This document shows, in pieces, positions 37,680 to 50,800 of a stretch of 64,000 nucleotides of DNA; the stretch's first letter is position 1; each line of letters starts with the position of its first letter. The position numbers were made by a program, and so were the translations under genes. The stretch is from Antedon mediterranea (taxonomy: Eukaryota > Echinodermata > Crinoidea > Comatulida > Antedonidae), in NCBI RefSeq assembly GCF_964355755.1, contig NC_092677.1, positions 6,143,001 to 6,207,000 of the forward strand, read 5' to 3'. The notes under the pieces are model-generated. The model made no database searches. It had not been told where the DNA came from and saw only the letters and a program-made list of their open reading frames with translations.

Positions 37680-38721
37680 ATTGTATTATCTAGAAAAAAA
37701 TGTTCATATCCAAATTATTTGATAATGTAGATGGTACAAAATTCAACAAATATACTATGGATGATGCTATATTATTGATATATTATATTGTTAATCTTTT
37801 TTTCATGTTTCAAAATTAGAGTAAATAATATATACTATACATTCTATGAATTTTAACAATATCTTTTCTCTGTGATAATTATTTTCATTTTATCCATCCT
37901 GTAATAAAGGTTGAGAAAGAACATACTGTCTAATCATGGAGTACGGTCTAATACAGTAATTATAATATAGTAAAAAGGCTTTTGTTGTGGCCTATAATTA
38001 TTGATTTCAATCATAGATACATTATCCATAATCTAGTATAATAATAGAGGTAGGCCGTATGCCTACTATTTTTATAGTAGGCCTCTACTAAACTGATGAT
38101 GGGACATCCCTACTTAACTACTAACCAATCAACTATAAATACTAGCCTAGGGCTAGGCCTATTAGGCTACTCAGTAGGCCTAACTAACTAGCCTCATACT
38201 ATACCTATGCCTACCATTTGATTAAGTGTAAAGTATTGGACCGGTTAAAAAATGATGAAATTTCACACTTTCCGCGACCGCGATGCAGATCTTGTTCAGT
38301 CAGGCCCTTCTTCCATGGAGCAGCATGCTGCTGTTGTTGTTTTTCTTCTCTCTCCCCGTGTGTCTCTCGCCTGAGCTGGATATAAATAATAATGTTTATT
38401 ATCTACTACATACCGATGAAGAATGAATGTAGTTTTTATTCTATAAAGAACGGTTCAAAAGATAAATGTTAGGCTACTGTACACCATTACATAGTATTAA
38501 CCGTAGGGGCTATTTTGGCCCTAAATAAATAGAAAACAGGCACTATCCAGGCGCAAACAACAACACAACAGTCAAAAGCATGGATGTCACTCTCTGTCAC
38601 ACTTGGCTGGTTGCCAAACTACTGCTGCAAGAAGCGTGACACACACACGTCACGTGACCTATATAAAATTATTTTTTTCGTTCTGGCCGTTTGAGGGCGG
38701 GCGCCACATTATTGATGGAAA
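37680..38721. promoter_or_regulatory. shared 5' region of EIF2AK1 and MED10
   Basis: About 1 kb lies between the divergent start codons. The EIF2AK1 start exon is preceded by an acceptor (TTTTTTCTAG), so its first transcribed exon lies further right. The segment near 38130-38210 is rich in TAGGCCTA words. No exact promoter element is claimed. Confidence 0.4.
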
Positions 38722-40338
38722 ATGGCCGAAAAATTTGATGTTTTGTCCGAAAGTCTCGAAAGATTTATCGAGAATACACGTCAACTTGGAATAATAGTGG
38801 CAGATTTTCCACCACAAGGTCAAAATACACTGAGTCAAAAACTGTATGTTTATTAGATATGTAAATTTAGCGTTACATGTAACGAAGTAGAGGCTAGCCA
38901 AGCTAGGCCTAGCTAGTACTAGTAGGCTAGTGTAGCCTAACTTAACTAGCTAGGCCTACTAGGCTATGAGGAGTAGCCTACTAGGCCTAGGTAGGGCGGC
39001 TACTATATGCCGGCGTCGTGTGTGAAAACTTGAGGCCTGGCCCCAACTTGAGGAGGAAGTACTAGGCGATAGGCTAGGCCCAGTTATTAATGGTTTATTA
39101 CTGTAACTGTCTGTAGGCCTAGAGTGTATACAGACTAACTTGTCTTATTACTAGGCCTAGCTAGGCCCTAACTAGTTAGGCTAAGTGTATGAATAATGAT
39201 AATTAATAAATAGGCCTAGAGATATTATAAAAAATAGTTGTAATTTAATATAAAATAAATATATAGGTAAAGGTAGGGCCTAGGCCCTAGGCCTATACTA
39301 TGCTAGATCTAGTTACTACGTCTTAGACTTAGTTAGGCCTACTATTCTAGCTACATTCATATGTACCTATTCTATGGTATGCTGTATGAATGTAGGCTAG
39401 TCAATCTGTACTCTTAATAATTTGTTGGTGTTCTGTACAAATTCTGCTGCAGCTGCTGTACAATTAATTAAAATAATAGTTGGTATTTAATTTATTAAAT
39501 TAATTAATAGTAAAATAAATCTTTTTCTTTCTGTTTAGCCATGTAATGGTAACAGGTTTACAAGAACTTGACAAGTTTAAAGCACAAGTACAAGATGTCC
39601 AGGTGCCCATGGAAGTGTTTGAGTAAGTAATTAGTATTATTTTATTTTTAATTTCGCTTGTATTAATAATAATTGAGATGCAGGGCCAACCTTGCCGATA
39701 TAACACAAGGAATTATTAGCCAATACATTTAAGTATGTTTTTATTGTGTAGATATATAGATCAAGGAAAGAACCCACAGTTGTACACTAAAGATTGTATG
39801 GAAAAAGCAATGGTAAAAAATGAACAAGTAAAAGGAAAGATCGATACAATGAGGGTAAGTGTACTTAAGCAGTACTGTAGGCATACTAAACTTGTGCATA
39901 CTTAAGCAGTAGGCATACTGGACTTAGGCATACTTTAACATAGCCATACTGAACTTTGTGTACTTGAACAGTAGTCATACTAGACTTAGTAAATTTAGAT
40001 AGCGTATTAGAACAGTATGCATACTTGAACAGTAGGCATACTTAAACAGTAGGCATACTTAAACAGTAGGCATACTGGACTTGAACAGTATCCATACTGA
40101 ACTTGATGAACAGTCGCCATACTGGACTTAGACGTACTTGAATAGTACTGTAGGCATTTTCTACATGAACAGGCGTTGTATACGTAAACAGTAGGCATAC
40201 TGGACTTATGAATACTTGAACAGTTTAGAAAATTGTTTTCTCTTTCAGAAGTTCAAATCGGTTTTGATGACAGAACTAAGCAAGATGTTTCCAGAAGAAA
40301 TTGACAAATACAAGGAAATCCGTGGGTCTGCAGATTGA
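38722..40338 (+). CDS. MED10: Mediator of RNA polymerase II subunit 10
   Basis: Four exons join to 132 aa (human 135): 38722-38843, 39539-39622, 39752-39854, 40249-40338. MED10 is a subunit of the Mediator middle module, which links transcription factors to RNA polymerase II. The start MAEKFDVLSESLERFIENTR and the blocks TRQLGIIVADF, YIDQGKNPQLYTKDC, NEQVKGKIDTM and ELSKMFPEEI match the family almost throughout. All phases close and the length is full. Intron 3 is largely a minisatellite. A possible poly(A) signal ATTAAA lies near 40451. Confidence 0.97.
38860..39360. repeat. TAGGCCTA-rich tract in MED10 intron 1
   Basis: This stretch is dominated by overlapping words such as TAGGCCTA, CTAGGCCTAG and AGCTAGGCC on both strands, separated by short AT-rich pieces. 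There is no fixed period. Similar tracts lie near 11390-11520, 12840-12890, 44040-44160, 44790-44960 and 63540-63730. Confidence 0.7.
39857..40226. repeat. irregular 20-30-bp minisatellite in MED10 intron 3
   Basis: More than twelve degenerate units carry AGTAGGCATACT followed by TGGACTT or TTGAACAG, filling almost the whole third intron. Unit length varies. Confidence 0.8.
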
Positions 40339-41341
40339 AGGTCAGAATTGAGACTGCTAAATAGATGTTCTGGAAAGCATGTATTTGTATAACAGATAAT
40401 TGTGCCTTTTGAGCTTAGAACAAGCTGAAGACAGCCTTCAATACAGCCTGCTATTAAAATCATTGAGGCTCCTAAGTGGAATTATGGTGTATACATTAAC
40501 AATTTTACATTGACATGTTTTGATACATAATTTCTCTCCAATCACTTCTAAAATGTCATGATACATTTACAGTAGTCAGTCAATGCATGCAGAATGTTTC
40601 AATGTGTGAACAATTTTGTTGCTAACACAAATTTCCACTAAATAGTGTTCTCACAGTAAACCACAAGTGATCAAGTAATGAGTGTGGTTGTAAGAGAGAA
40701 TATATGCCTCACATAATATGTAATGGTACACGCCTCACATAATATGTAATGGTACACGCCTCACATAATATGTAATGGTGCACGCCTAACATAGTAATAT
40801 ACTACATTGTATGCTGCCTCACATGGTGTATATACTCAATATACGGAATTTTAGTTCCGTGCAACGCGACTCTACAGCTCACTATGTCGGTCGGTTGGTC
40901 GGTAAGCACTAACTTGAGCACGCGACTGCAGCCATGTATATGGCGCATTGTTAAATATATAATAAAGATAGTAAGATAAAGCTGAGAGGGAATGATGGTG
41001 ATTGATCCAGATTTTCAATGCATAAAGATGAAGGCAGCACCAATTATCACGCACCTCATCAAATTTGGAAATACGTTCCGCAACCGTCTTTTCCGTGAGC
41101 AATGATACAATAACTTCTGAAGTTCTACCGAGTAGAGGAAAACCTTGTAATGGTATTAAACGCCACTGTTGTTCCTAACCAATATAGAATGAAATTCACT
41201 AAACACTACTACTAAAAATAATGGAAATTTAAAAACGTGTCTGTATCTGTATTTTATATATTTTTTCCATTGTAAGATTTAAACGTATGACATACAATAT
41301 AAATACCTTTTTTTAATAATATATATAGAAAAATTACGTAA
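40339..41341. other. 3' flank of MED10 with small minisatellite
   Basis: It contains the MED10 3' UTR and a 26-bp minisatellite at 40706-40790 (GCCTCACATAATATGTAATG plus six bases), about three and a half units. No gene is seen. The minus open frame at 40872-41102 has no recognisable content. Confidence 0.5.
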
Positions 41342-42606
41342 GGCCAAATAAAAAAACATACTTGTTAAGCGTCACCGCCCGCTCCTGATTATCCAGCCGC
41401 CTCTCTTTTTATTTATTTTTTTTTTTTTACCGATATACAACGGAAAGTTCAGCGGCCCGGCCCAGCTCCAGAGTAGGGCTCGAAATTCACGCTAGCAAAC
41501 TAGCATTTTGCTAGTAGATTCTTCATAATTGCTATTTGAAAATTTCAAAACTAGCAAATGTTTGTTAGGCTAGTGTAATTTTTGAAAAATACGTACTTTT
41601 TAGCTTAGACAACGCTAGCCGCCGATCGCTCTATGTCGACAACGGCAATTTGGTGAAAACAATTGTTTCATTTACACGCCGCCGATTTACGTCAAGGAAA
41701 CGCGAATAGCACCGTGAATCATGTAATGTGGTAAACAGCATGCTTTTTCCCCAACACATTAAATCATGTGCATTTAGTACGTCGCTGAGAATTACATCAT
41801 CAGTCACGTGATTACAGAATACGCGATTATCAATTTAGGGATTTAACGAAATAAATATTTTGCCTACACAGTGGTCGAAGCGCGTTTTTTTATAGGTTCG
41901 TAAATAGGAAACACCCCATACATAATGGACTCTACCAATTTTGTTTACGATGATCTCGCGCTCGAGATCGGCACACCACGAGGTCCTGTTGGGCGATGGG
42001 TTTCCTTATGCCTGGTTTACCTGTGGAATAATTACATACACTTTTTGCATCACAACTTTAAATACTGATTTACACAGCAATTGGCAAAGGATTCATCAAA
42101 GAAGAATGAATACTTTGAACAAAAATTCACTTAAGAAATGCCGTAAGCTGTTTTCAAACTATAAATCAGCCCACTATTTAGTATTATTGAGACCAAATCA
42201 TGCTTCTCGCGATAGGGAATTTCCTGGATAGATGAGTCGAGTGAGAGACGGCGGATTAGATGGCCGATGAGTGAGGTGGGGGTAGCAGCTTGGACGGATT
42301 AGTTAGCCTAGGCTGGGCCTACAATTTCGCTTGGTGGCAATTAAATTTAATGTTTTAATTACGTCTGGATATAAACAATACAAAACTCAATTTTGTCATA
42401 AGGAATAATATTTCATACATAGTCAATTTTGTTCTGTTTCGCATTTTAAAAGTTTGACGTTTCGTTCTAAAAAAAGTGGGCCAAAACGTCCACCGCGCAA
42501 AAATATACCTCTATAAAAAGTAAAAAAAAAAAAAAAAAAACCGTCCCCCCGCCCCTGAAAATTTATGAAGGTGTGACGCTTAACAAGTATATTTTTTTAT
42601 TTGGCC
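41342..42606. mobile_element. 1.27-kb TIR element with TAA target site (PIF/Harbinger-like)
   Basis: The ends GGCCAAATAAAAAAACATAC and its inverse, followed by CTTGTTAAGCGTCAC/GTGACGCTTAACAAG, face each other. TAA lies directly outside both ends (41339-41341, 42607-42609). A 3-bp TWA target site is typical of PIF/Harbinger elements, a family known to leave such non-autonomous relatives. The open frame at 41941-42231 (96 codons) has no transposase motif that I can see. Confidence 0.75.
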
Positions 42607-42995
42607 TAATCATTTTCTTTTTTCCAACGTTCGTATCACTTGACTCACCCGACCTATAAATAAGGTTTTCAATTCAAAGGTACATGCTGTCAAACCTCTG
42701 CAACTTTACATAATAAACTTTTATTAATCGTATATATTTAGCCATTCATTTGAAATAGGCCAAGTAAACAGAAAAATAACTTAAATAGTTTGTAATTAAC
42801 AAAAGGTGTTCGTCTTACTGAATATTTTAAATAATTATTTTCAGCTTGAAAATACTGTTAGGCGTGTATGGCCGTAATACAAATCCTGTATTAAGATAAT
42901 ACTATCATAGTAGCCTCTACGGGACAACCAGCACAAATTGCACCAGATAAAGGGAAGATTGACTGATACTAAATTATTATTTAAAAAAACATATA

Positions 42996-45096
42996 CCGTA
43001 GTTCCTCGGGTATAATCCCACCTCGGGTATAATCCCACCCCCGACTTTACGATTACCTTCGCAAGCTAGCATATCCCCGGGCAAAGTCCCAGTGTATAAT
43101 TTAACATTAGGCCAGAGGTGGGCCTAGGCCTACTGTAGCTAGCTAGGCCGACGTCAATTTCTCACCAAAAAAATAGAGTAATTTCTCTGAATTTGGCTGA
43201 CTTAAAACTCATCAAACATTGTTAAGTTGAATACAACCATGGATTAAAGAATAGAAGGATATGCATCGACGGTGACATCAAACGATTTTACAACGCGCTT
43301 GCCTATACTAAAGCACTGCTGCCAATCAAACAAACACGTTCATTGAACTCCGTGTCTCTAACCGCGGCCCTCTGTAAAACGCTGCGAATCAACTGTTACA
43401 TTTTTTGAGACCAAAACGTAACCATGTAGAAATCGTATGCGCAGTCTGAATGTTCTATTGACATGTCTGCGTCGATGATTAATTGATAACAAACATATAT
43501 TGCTGAATAATTCTGTTTTAGTTTCATCACAATCGGACTACGAAAAGTTCACTTTCTTACGACTGGTAATTTTAGGTAGTTGGTAATATTAATAAAATAT
43601 GCCATTTTTATATTTGAATTATCATTATTTGCCTGCCATCTTCTGTCATTAAAAATTGCGTTAATCTATAGAATATTAAATTATGCATTTGACCATGTAT
43701 GTTGTTAGCGTGGCCGGTGTTCAGACATACAACAATCGTGTTTTTTAATATATGGCTAAGCAGTGGTTTCTTCATAAATCTCCTTAATTATCGATGTGAT
43801 TATATTTAAACTGTAGTGCCTGGTGATTGGCTAGTGGTTATGTCATCCACATCACATCCAATCACCGGGCCTAATTGAATGAAAACAGCGATCCCTGATC
43901 CGGGATTGGCTGGCTATGTATAGTTGCGATTCGTTACCTAGCGGTCGTTTTGAAAAGTACACGCAGGGCAAACTTGATCACGAACAAACGAAGTAGGCCT
44001 ACCTATTATTATTATTCACACAAGAAGTAAGACAACGGTGAGTATTTAAGATTAGCCTAGGCCTACCTAGGCAGTATCAATGTCGGCAAATCATAGGGTT
44101 TACTAGCCCAGTTTAGCCTAGTTAGTACAAGGCCTGGGCCTAGCTAGGCTAGCATTCTTGCTGATTTTGTAATTTTACAACAAATGAGACAACTAATAGT
44201 TATTGTCTCAGATGTAGGGCTACTACAGGTCATAAAATGCTACTTTAATCATCATAAAAAAATCATTAGCGTAGATCAATCGCGGCAGAAACCAACATAG
44301 TCAATAGTTGACCATCTACAAACATCATGCCACCAAAGAACGCGCGAAAGAAGCGTAGTAGCCAACAAGGTTAAATGTCGTTGCACATGTGCAGTAAACA
44401 ATATATTAGGCACGCGACCGTTTCGTTGTTACCATGCGGTTAATTAAACTGTAACATTGTGGGCGGTCCGCGGTCTGTCGGCGAGAGTCAAGGAACCCTT
44501 GATCTCACGTCGATGCATATCCTTCTATTCTTTAATCCATGATACAACTAAGGCTAGCATGCCCTGATCGTCACGTTCTGTTCATCCTTTCGCCATCGTG
44601 TACATATTCTTTCTTGTTGTTTACACTAACTGTGCATGCTTGATTACCGTAAAAAAAACACCGCCCTCTATACCGACCGGCTTGTGCAGCAGTAGAGTTT
44701 GTGTCACATGCAACAACATGCGATTTACACAGAGAGCTCGAGCGGCGTGTGGGTGAACATGGAGAACTTGTATGATCGAGTTCATGTCGATTTAGGAAGC
44801 TAGGCCTAGGCCTAGATCACATTTTAGGGTATTTTTTAAGTAGAAATCTCGGGAAAAATCTATACGGTAGGCATAGCACAGTTAAGACCAATTAGGCCGC
44901 CTAGGCCTAGATGGCCTGGCCGTATAATTGCTAGGCCTACATCGGAATATAGCTTTTAGATAGCCTAAATCGTAGCTAGAAGAAATATCGTCATTTTCAG
45001 TTCATGCAGCGGGAAATCCCTGGGTATAGTCCCACCTCCCAAATTCGGGCAAATTTCACGTACAAGGGGGGTGGGATTATAACCGGGGAACTACGG
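42996..45096. mobile_element. 2.1-kb TIR element with CCGTAGTTCC ends
   Basis: The left end CCGTAGTTCCTCGGGTATAA and the inverse of the right end (CCGTAGTTCCCCGGTTATAA) match, with TA just outside both. A second inverted pair lies further in: 43238-43275 against about 44508-44550, around GATTAAAGAATAGAAGGA. No coding frame is recognised. The centre contains ordinary AT-rich DNA with TAGGCCTA tracts. Confidence 0.75.
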
Positions 45097-45207
45097 TAAT
45101 TAAAATATCTATTTATAATTGACCGTTTTAAATACACAGTGCACAAAGACATTTTAATATTTTACAAAATATTGAAATATATTGAATATATATTGAAATA
45201 TAGTATA

Positions 45208-46590
45208 CTAGCAATTATACCCGCCCCAGGGCGGGTTTCAAAATTAGTTTACAGCCTTCTCAGTACATAACACCCGACGCCATGAGTATCTGTCTATACT
45301 CGCCAACCTCCACCCCTCTTCAATAACACCTCATACTCTTTCTTAAAAACAAATTCTTCCCAGTGATGGACAAATTCAATTCAACCTAAGCTTCGAATTG
45401 AGAGGAGTATGCATAGCTACGATGGGTCTAATAATGGTTAAATGGTACGGTGTAAATTGTGTAAATGAATAGGTGTCATATTGGCTGATAATTAAAATAT
45501 GTAATTTAGATACTGCGGTCCCCCAGCCTTCTTTCTCCTTTCACCACCCAGCCACCAACAAACCTTGACTCCTCCCCTGGACAGTTCAAATTTAGTAACT
45601 TTCCTTAGTACAATCCAATCATATAGGCTACTTCATTAAGCTAGTATTTTCGCTCCTCCTCCCCCTACTACACTACACCCCAGTACAAATTATGGTATTA
45701 TCACTCCCAACCCATAATCCCTCAGTGGCAGTTTTCAAATACAGTTTCGGTCATGGTGATACGCCTACATCCCCACCCCAACCTCCCATCCGCTTCCCAG
45801 GGATGATTAAATACTTTAACATTTTCCAACCACAATTCTGGTGTAAGCAAAATCCCCACTATCCCCTGAACCCAAACCCTATCTCCCAACCCCACTCTCC
45901 CACAATGGGCGTTTTTCCCTTGGAGGATTGGTGGTGTAGTTGAACACAGTAACAGTAAACAACGTTTGTATGTTCACACAGGAATGGATGTTTGTACTGA
46001 GACAATCCAAGAGACGATACATAGCTGGATATGGTTAAAGTACTTTGCTAAATGTGTAAATGAATAGGTGTCATATTGGTTGATTAATAAAATATGTAAA
46101 TCTATATACGCCTTGCTGAGGATAATTAAAATACTGTAAAACTTTTGTAGTATAATTTTACAATTCAATAGCCTACAACCCCGAGCCCTAGCAAAAAATG
46201 ACATCACAAAGCACCACACCACCCCCGCCCACCCCTCCCACCCCTCCCACAAAAACCCCAGGAGTCAGGGGAATTTTTTAAAATGTAGTTTAAAACCTTC
46301 CGGGTACAATTGCCATCATTTTAATACCCCATACGTATGGTTACGCGCAGAAACAGACATTTTTATAACGAACAAACATCGAAAGTGGGGGGTTTGACCA
46401 CATTTTGGTCCCTAACTTGGATCCTAGGTGGCGGATGATGTTGAAATATAGCTTAGAACATTCCCGGTACAATTGCGGTCATTTTGATACCCCATATGTA
46501 AGATTATGTGCAGTAACAAAATTTTGTATAACGAACAAACAAACAAACAGACAGACAAACTCTCTCACTTATAATATAGATAATATAGAT
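45208..46590. repeat. interspersed repeat with internal duplications, retroposon-like
   Basis: It starts at ACTAGCAATTATACCCGCC and ends in an (AAAC/AGAC)n tract followed by CTCTCTCACTTATAATATAG. A phrase with AAATGAATAGGTGTCATATT occurs at about 45465 and 46061. A second phrase around CGGTACAATTGC / GGGTACAATTGC and AACGAACAAAC is repeated near 46285-46382 and 46447-46545. This arrangement resembles 3' ends of non-LTR retroposons seen in many animals. The class is not certain. Confidence 0.5.
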
Positions 46591-47854
46591 ATACAAGAGT
46601 ATATATATTTGCATATTTGATAATGTACTGCTTATAATGGCAATAATATATGCCTTCAAAGTGTGGCTATTTAAAAGAATGCTAACTACGTCACACAGTG
46701 GCAATGCAATGAAGAAATACTGATCAGACGGAGTGGATGAAACGAAAACATAGGCAAGGGTAGAAAATGCCGATTTTAGGTGGGCACGTTTGAGCGTATC
46801 AACTACTTAAAAACTCAAAGTATGCATGAGAGGTACAGTTGAAGAAAATAGGTGAAGGCAAGGGAAAGCAAACATATCTAGACTAATAAACAGACCAACA
46901 AGAAGATCACCAAAAGTAGTGAAATAAAAGACAATTATGGCATCAGAGTTCTTGGTATAAATATCATACTCGTATAAGGCAGTATAACAACATCAAATAC
47001 AGTACTGTAATAACAAAATCGCAATTAAATAGATACAAAAATTGAATAATATTATATAGTGTTTTATACTAAAGTACTAGATAAATATTTTTGAACATAT
47101 TGCGTTTCATACGTATACTACTTGAGTTTGAATTTTCAGACAAAAATCGAAATAAAAAAGACAATGAATACAGACTTGGGGCAACTACATGCGGTTTAAG
47201 TGATTAAATATTTCTCTTAATCAATTTCGGAGTCTATTTCAAGCCTATAAAAATCAACTTGAATTGGAAAATTATTTCCATAAAGAAGGCATTTGTTGTT
47301 TAATGTAGTAATAATTATGTTGGCAAGACTATTTTTTATGACAAATACCCTTTTGTCATGTTTATTATATATTATTTTCCAGCATAACAACACCAGCATG
47401 CGGTTGTTCACTTCATTATAAACAAGTAGGCCTAACCATTATAAATCGACCGTCATCATCATTATTGATTAAATCCGTTATACAGTATCTGTTTGAAAAC
47501 AGACTCTTAGAATAGGAGCGTCATTCAACACACAATATATTAGAATACTGCAGAAATTGCCTTGAATTGAATATATACAATATATAAATCGTGGTTACAA
47601 TAAATATTGCGTTCAACAAAGAGTAAGGTGCAGTATTCTAAATACTAATTGTATTGTAATTGTAATCATATATACTGTAACGTATTCGAAACATTCAAAC
47701 TTCTCCGTTATGACTGTTTTCGTTTGTTCGCGAAATTAGATCAATTGGGATAGTTTACACGTTCAATTAGATTGTTGGGAAATTGTTTTCATGTAATTAA
47801 GAAGAAGTAGTAATACCGGTAGTTGTATTGATTGCTCCATTAGTATATGTCTAT
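46591..47854. other. intergenic spacer
   Basis: This is AT-rich sequence with the presumed 3' UTR of the SLC43 gene at its right end. I see no coding exon, RNA gene or clear repeat. Confidence 0.4.
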
Positions 47855-50800
47855 TTAGATAGCCGTCTGTAAACCGACGGAGTAACTTGAATCCGTCTGA
47901 TTTAGTTGAATGTAAATTGCGTTCTTGGCTGTAATCGTTTTTTCTTGACGTTTCTGCGCAAGCTCACGTTTATATTTTATCCAGACGTAAAAAGGTAAAA
48001 AATGACCAAGTAAGGTTGCTAGGAGAATAATGATATGCACCTATAGAAATTGGAGAAAAAAAAATCAATTATTATAATTAATTGATGTTTTCATTTGTTG
48101 TTGTTGCCAACTGCGTATTGAATTTTGTTGATTGTGAATAATATGTTTTAGTATTCTTGAAGTCTGTAATATATTCTGGTAAATGATGGTACGGTATAAA
48201 TACCCTATAAGGACACAACACACTCCAACTTAGGGCCTATTGTATTTTTTAATTCGTTGTATCTTACGAAAGAATAATTGATTCATCATAAAAACCCTAA
48301 TCAACGAGCTATCGATTGTGTATATTTATTTGAGGTAAAACTTACAAATTTCGGGTTTCCACTCGGTGAACTTTGTGAAAGACGAAGTAGAGGAGCCTGT
48401 AGAAATGTTGACACACCTGAACTTAGGTAAACCAACCCGTAGAACTTTCCAAAATGTCGCTTGGGAAAACTGCAAAGAGCATGAGCGTCATCAAAGTTTC
48501 ATCAACATGATAATGATTAACATTTATTGTGATGTCATCAACAATTGATAACTGATCATTACCGTACATCATCATACTGATGATGGCATATCATATCAGA
48601 ATGATAAGTTATGTTTTAGATTTGTGACAATCAATTTGATTAAAAAGGCCTACTTATGACTATATCATCGGGTTTATATATGACAAAGGCAATATGATGA
48701 TGAGCTCCGGATATCAAATGGTTTATCTGTGGCTGCGAAATGATCAGTCAGATCAACCTCCTAAACTTTTTGACTGATTTTCGATTAGCCAATTAGTTTC
48801 CTCAAATGATTGGTTAACAGACATCGCGCTGCGGAGAATATGTTCATAGTATTACTGTTAAACCCCCAAATCAGTTTTTTGTGTATCAAAGGTCAGGTAG
48901 GATTAGGCATCTTAAGGGTCATAATCGGCACAGAAACTCCCTACTTCCTAGTAAATGCAATCAATGAGTTCAACTGTAGATTTTAAGATAATGTTTAAGT
49001 TTAGTATTTATTTATGTTGTAGTGTGGTGAGTTCTTGCAGCAAGCAAGAAGAATTTTAACTGTCACATGTTTGGCCTTTGACAATAAAGTTTTCTTGTAT
49101 TCTTGTATTTATTGCAGTTAGACATAAGGTCAAAGGACCGTTAAAGTTCCTATTTTGGCAAGGCAGAGCTCATCATACATCAAAGCATTGGTTAGGCCCG
49201 CATCATTACTATTAAAATGATTGTATAGTATACTTTTTCCTGACCAGCATTATCTTTGGGGTGCCTCTGTCTTGGTTGTTGTCTCTGAGCACCCGGTCGT
49301 CTGTGGCAAGGCAAATGTGTATCCTGTTCCTTTGTTTGGTCACCTAGGTAGGGGTCCGGGGACCGCGACAGAACGAGAACGGATGGGGACCCTCCAAAGA
49401 AATTGCATTTTATTTGTCGGGCATTTGTATGATTTGTTTTATTTTTTTGAATGCGCCTTGAGCATGCAGTCTTGAGTGGTATGTGCGCTATAAAAATCCT
49501 GTTATTATTATTATTATTATTATGTTTTATTATGTTGGGAGGTTCATTCTTGTTTGATAAACTTACACGATAGCAATGAATGATGCTATAACAGCATGAG
49601 CAAAACCTCTGTTAACTGTCACCAGCACAAACGTAATTAGCTGAAAGAAAATAAATTATGGATATTTCGTCATTTCTTTAATTCGGATAGTACCGTACTG
49701 TACATCCATATAACAAAACTGGATATACTGTAGTTTTAATTTCGGAATGCCTTTGTATAGACCTACCACGTGCTCGAAAATTGCGTGTAAAATTTAAAAA
49801 ATCATATTTTTGATTATTTCATAATGCATGAAGAAAAGTAAGGAATTTGTTATGTTTTTACTTTAAAATATATAGATGCAATGGACGTTGAAGGAGAGTG
49901 CTTAATTGCTAGAGAATGTTGCGTGATCTGACTGATTACATCACACATGACGTCAGAATATAAAAAACAAATTACCACTGTATATCTAGTTTAACATACT
50001 GAAACCATTAAATATGGATGCTTGTTCCGTGGAATAGCCTCAATGATGCCTAGAACAGAGTAATTATCATTGAACGAACAGAAAGATCAAAATAATATTA
50101 TAATAAATGCTCCATTACGAATGAGTATGTAATTCTGAAACACGCTGCTGACGTCAATCAGCATCACCTGATAGCATCACCCGATAGGCCTCATAATAAA
50201 GCAATAACAAGAACACACTATCGGAGTTTGTAAATTGATTTCATAGTAATATGTACTTAAAGCCGGTAGATATACACGCACAATTCTCAATAGCCAAGTT
50301 GAAACATTCAGCTCTTTTATAAAGCTGATTTTCTGATAAATATTTCAGATAAACAGTTCATTCCTCCTTCGTCGAGATCATCCATTTAGGCTAATTTATT
50401 TTGGCAAACGCCTTTCTGCGCGAACCTTTTTACTACTAAAAGCACGTTTGGACATTAGTATACATATATCCTTATAACAATTACTTGACTGTTTTTAAGG
50501 CTAATTAAACATTCAATAATTTAACTAAATACATACTCAGGCCAGCAACGAGGGTTTGTTATATATATAGGCCTACTCTGAGATCCTTGTTCCTCCTAAA
50601 ATGTAATTATAATTCTGACATTTTCGTATCATGAGTTCCGTGACCAAGGTGTCCCTTATAATCTAATCCTCATATCCGAGGATCCATTTTCAACAATCTT
50701 TAATGTTCTTAATATGATAAGGTCTTACCTGTGCATTAAGTATTGGTATGAGAACTGTAATGGAGTATAACACACATGATGATGTCGTAATCATAAGAGC

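Noticed and set aside
41941-42231. A small gene in the 1.27-kb element
   Set aside because: It is inside a mobile element with no recognised domain or splice partners. It is kept only as a possible remnant.
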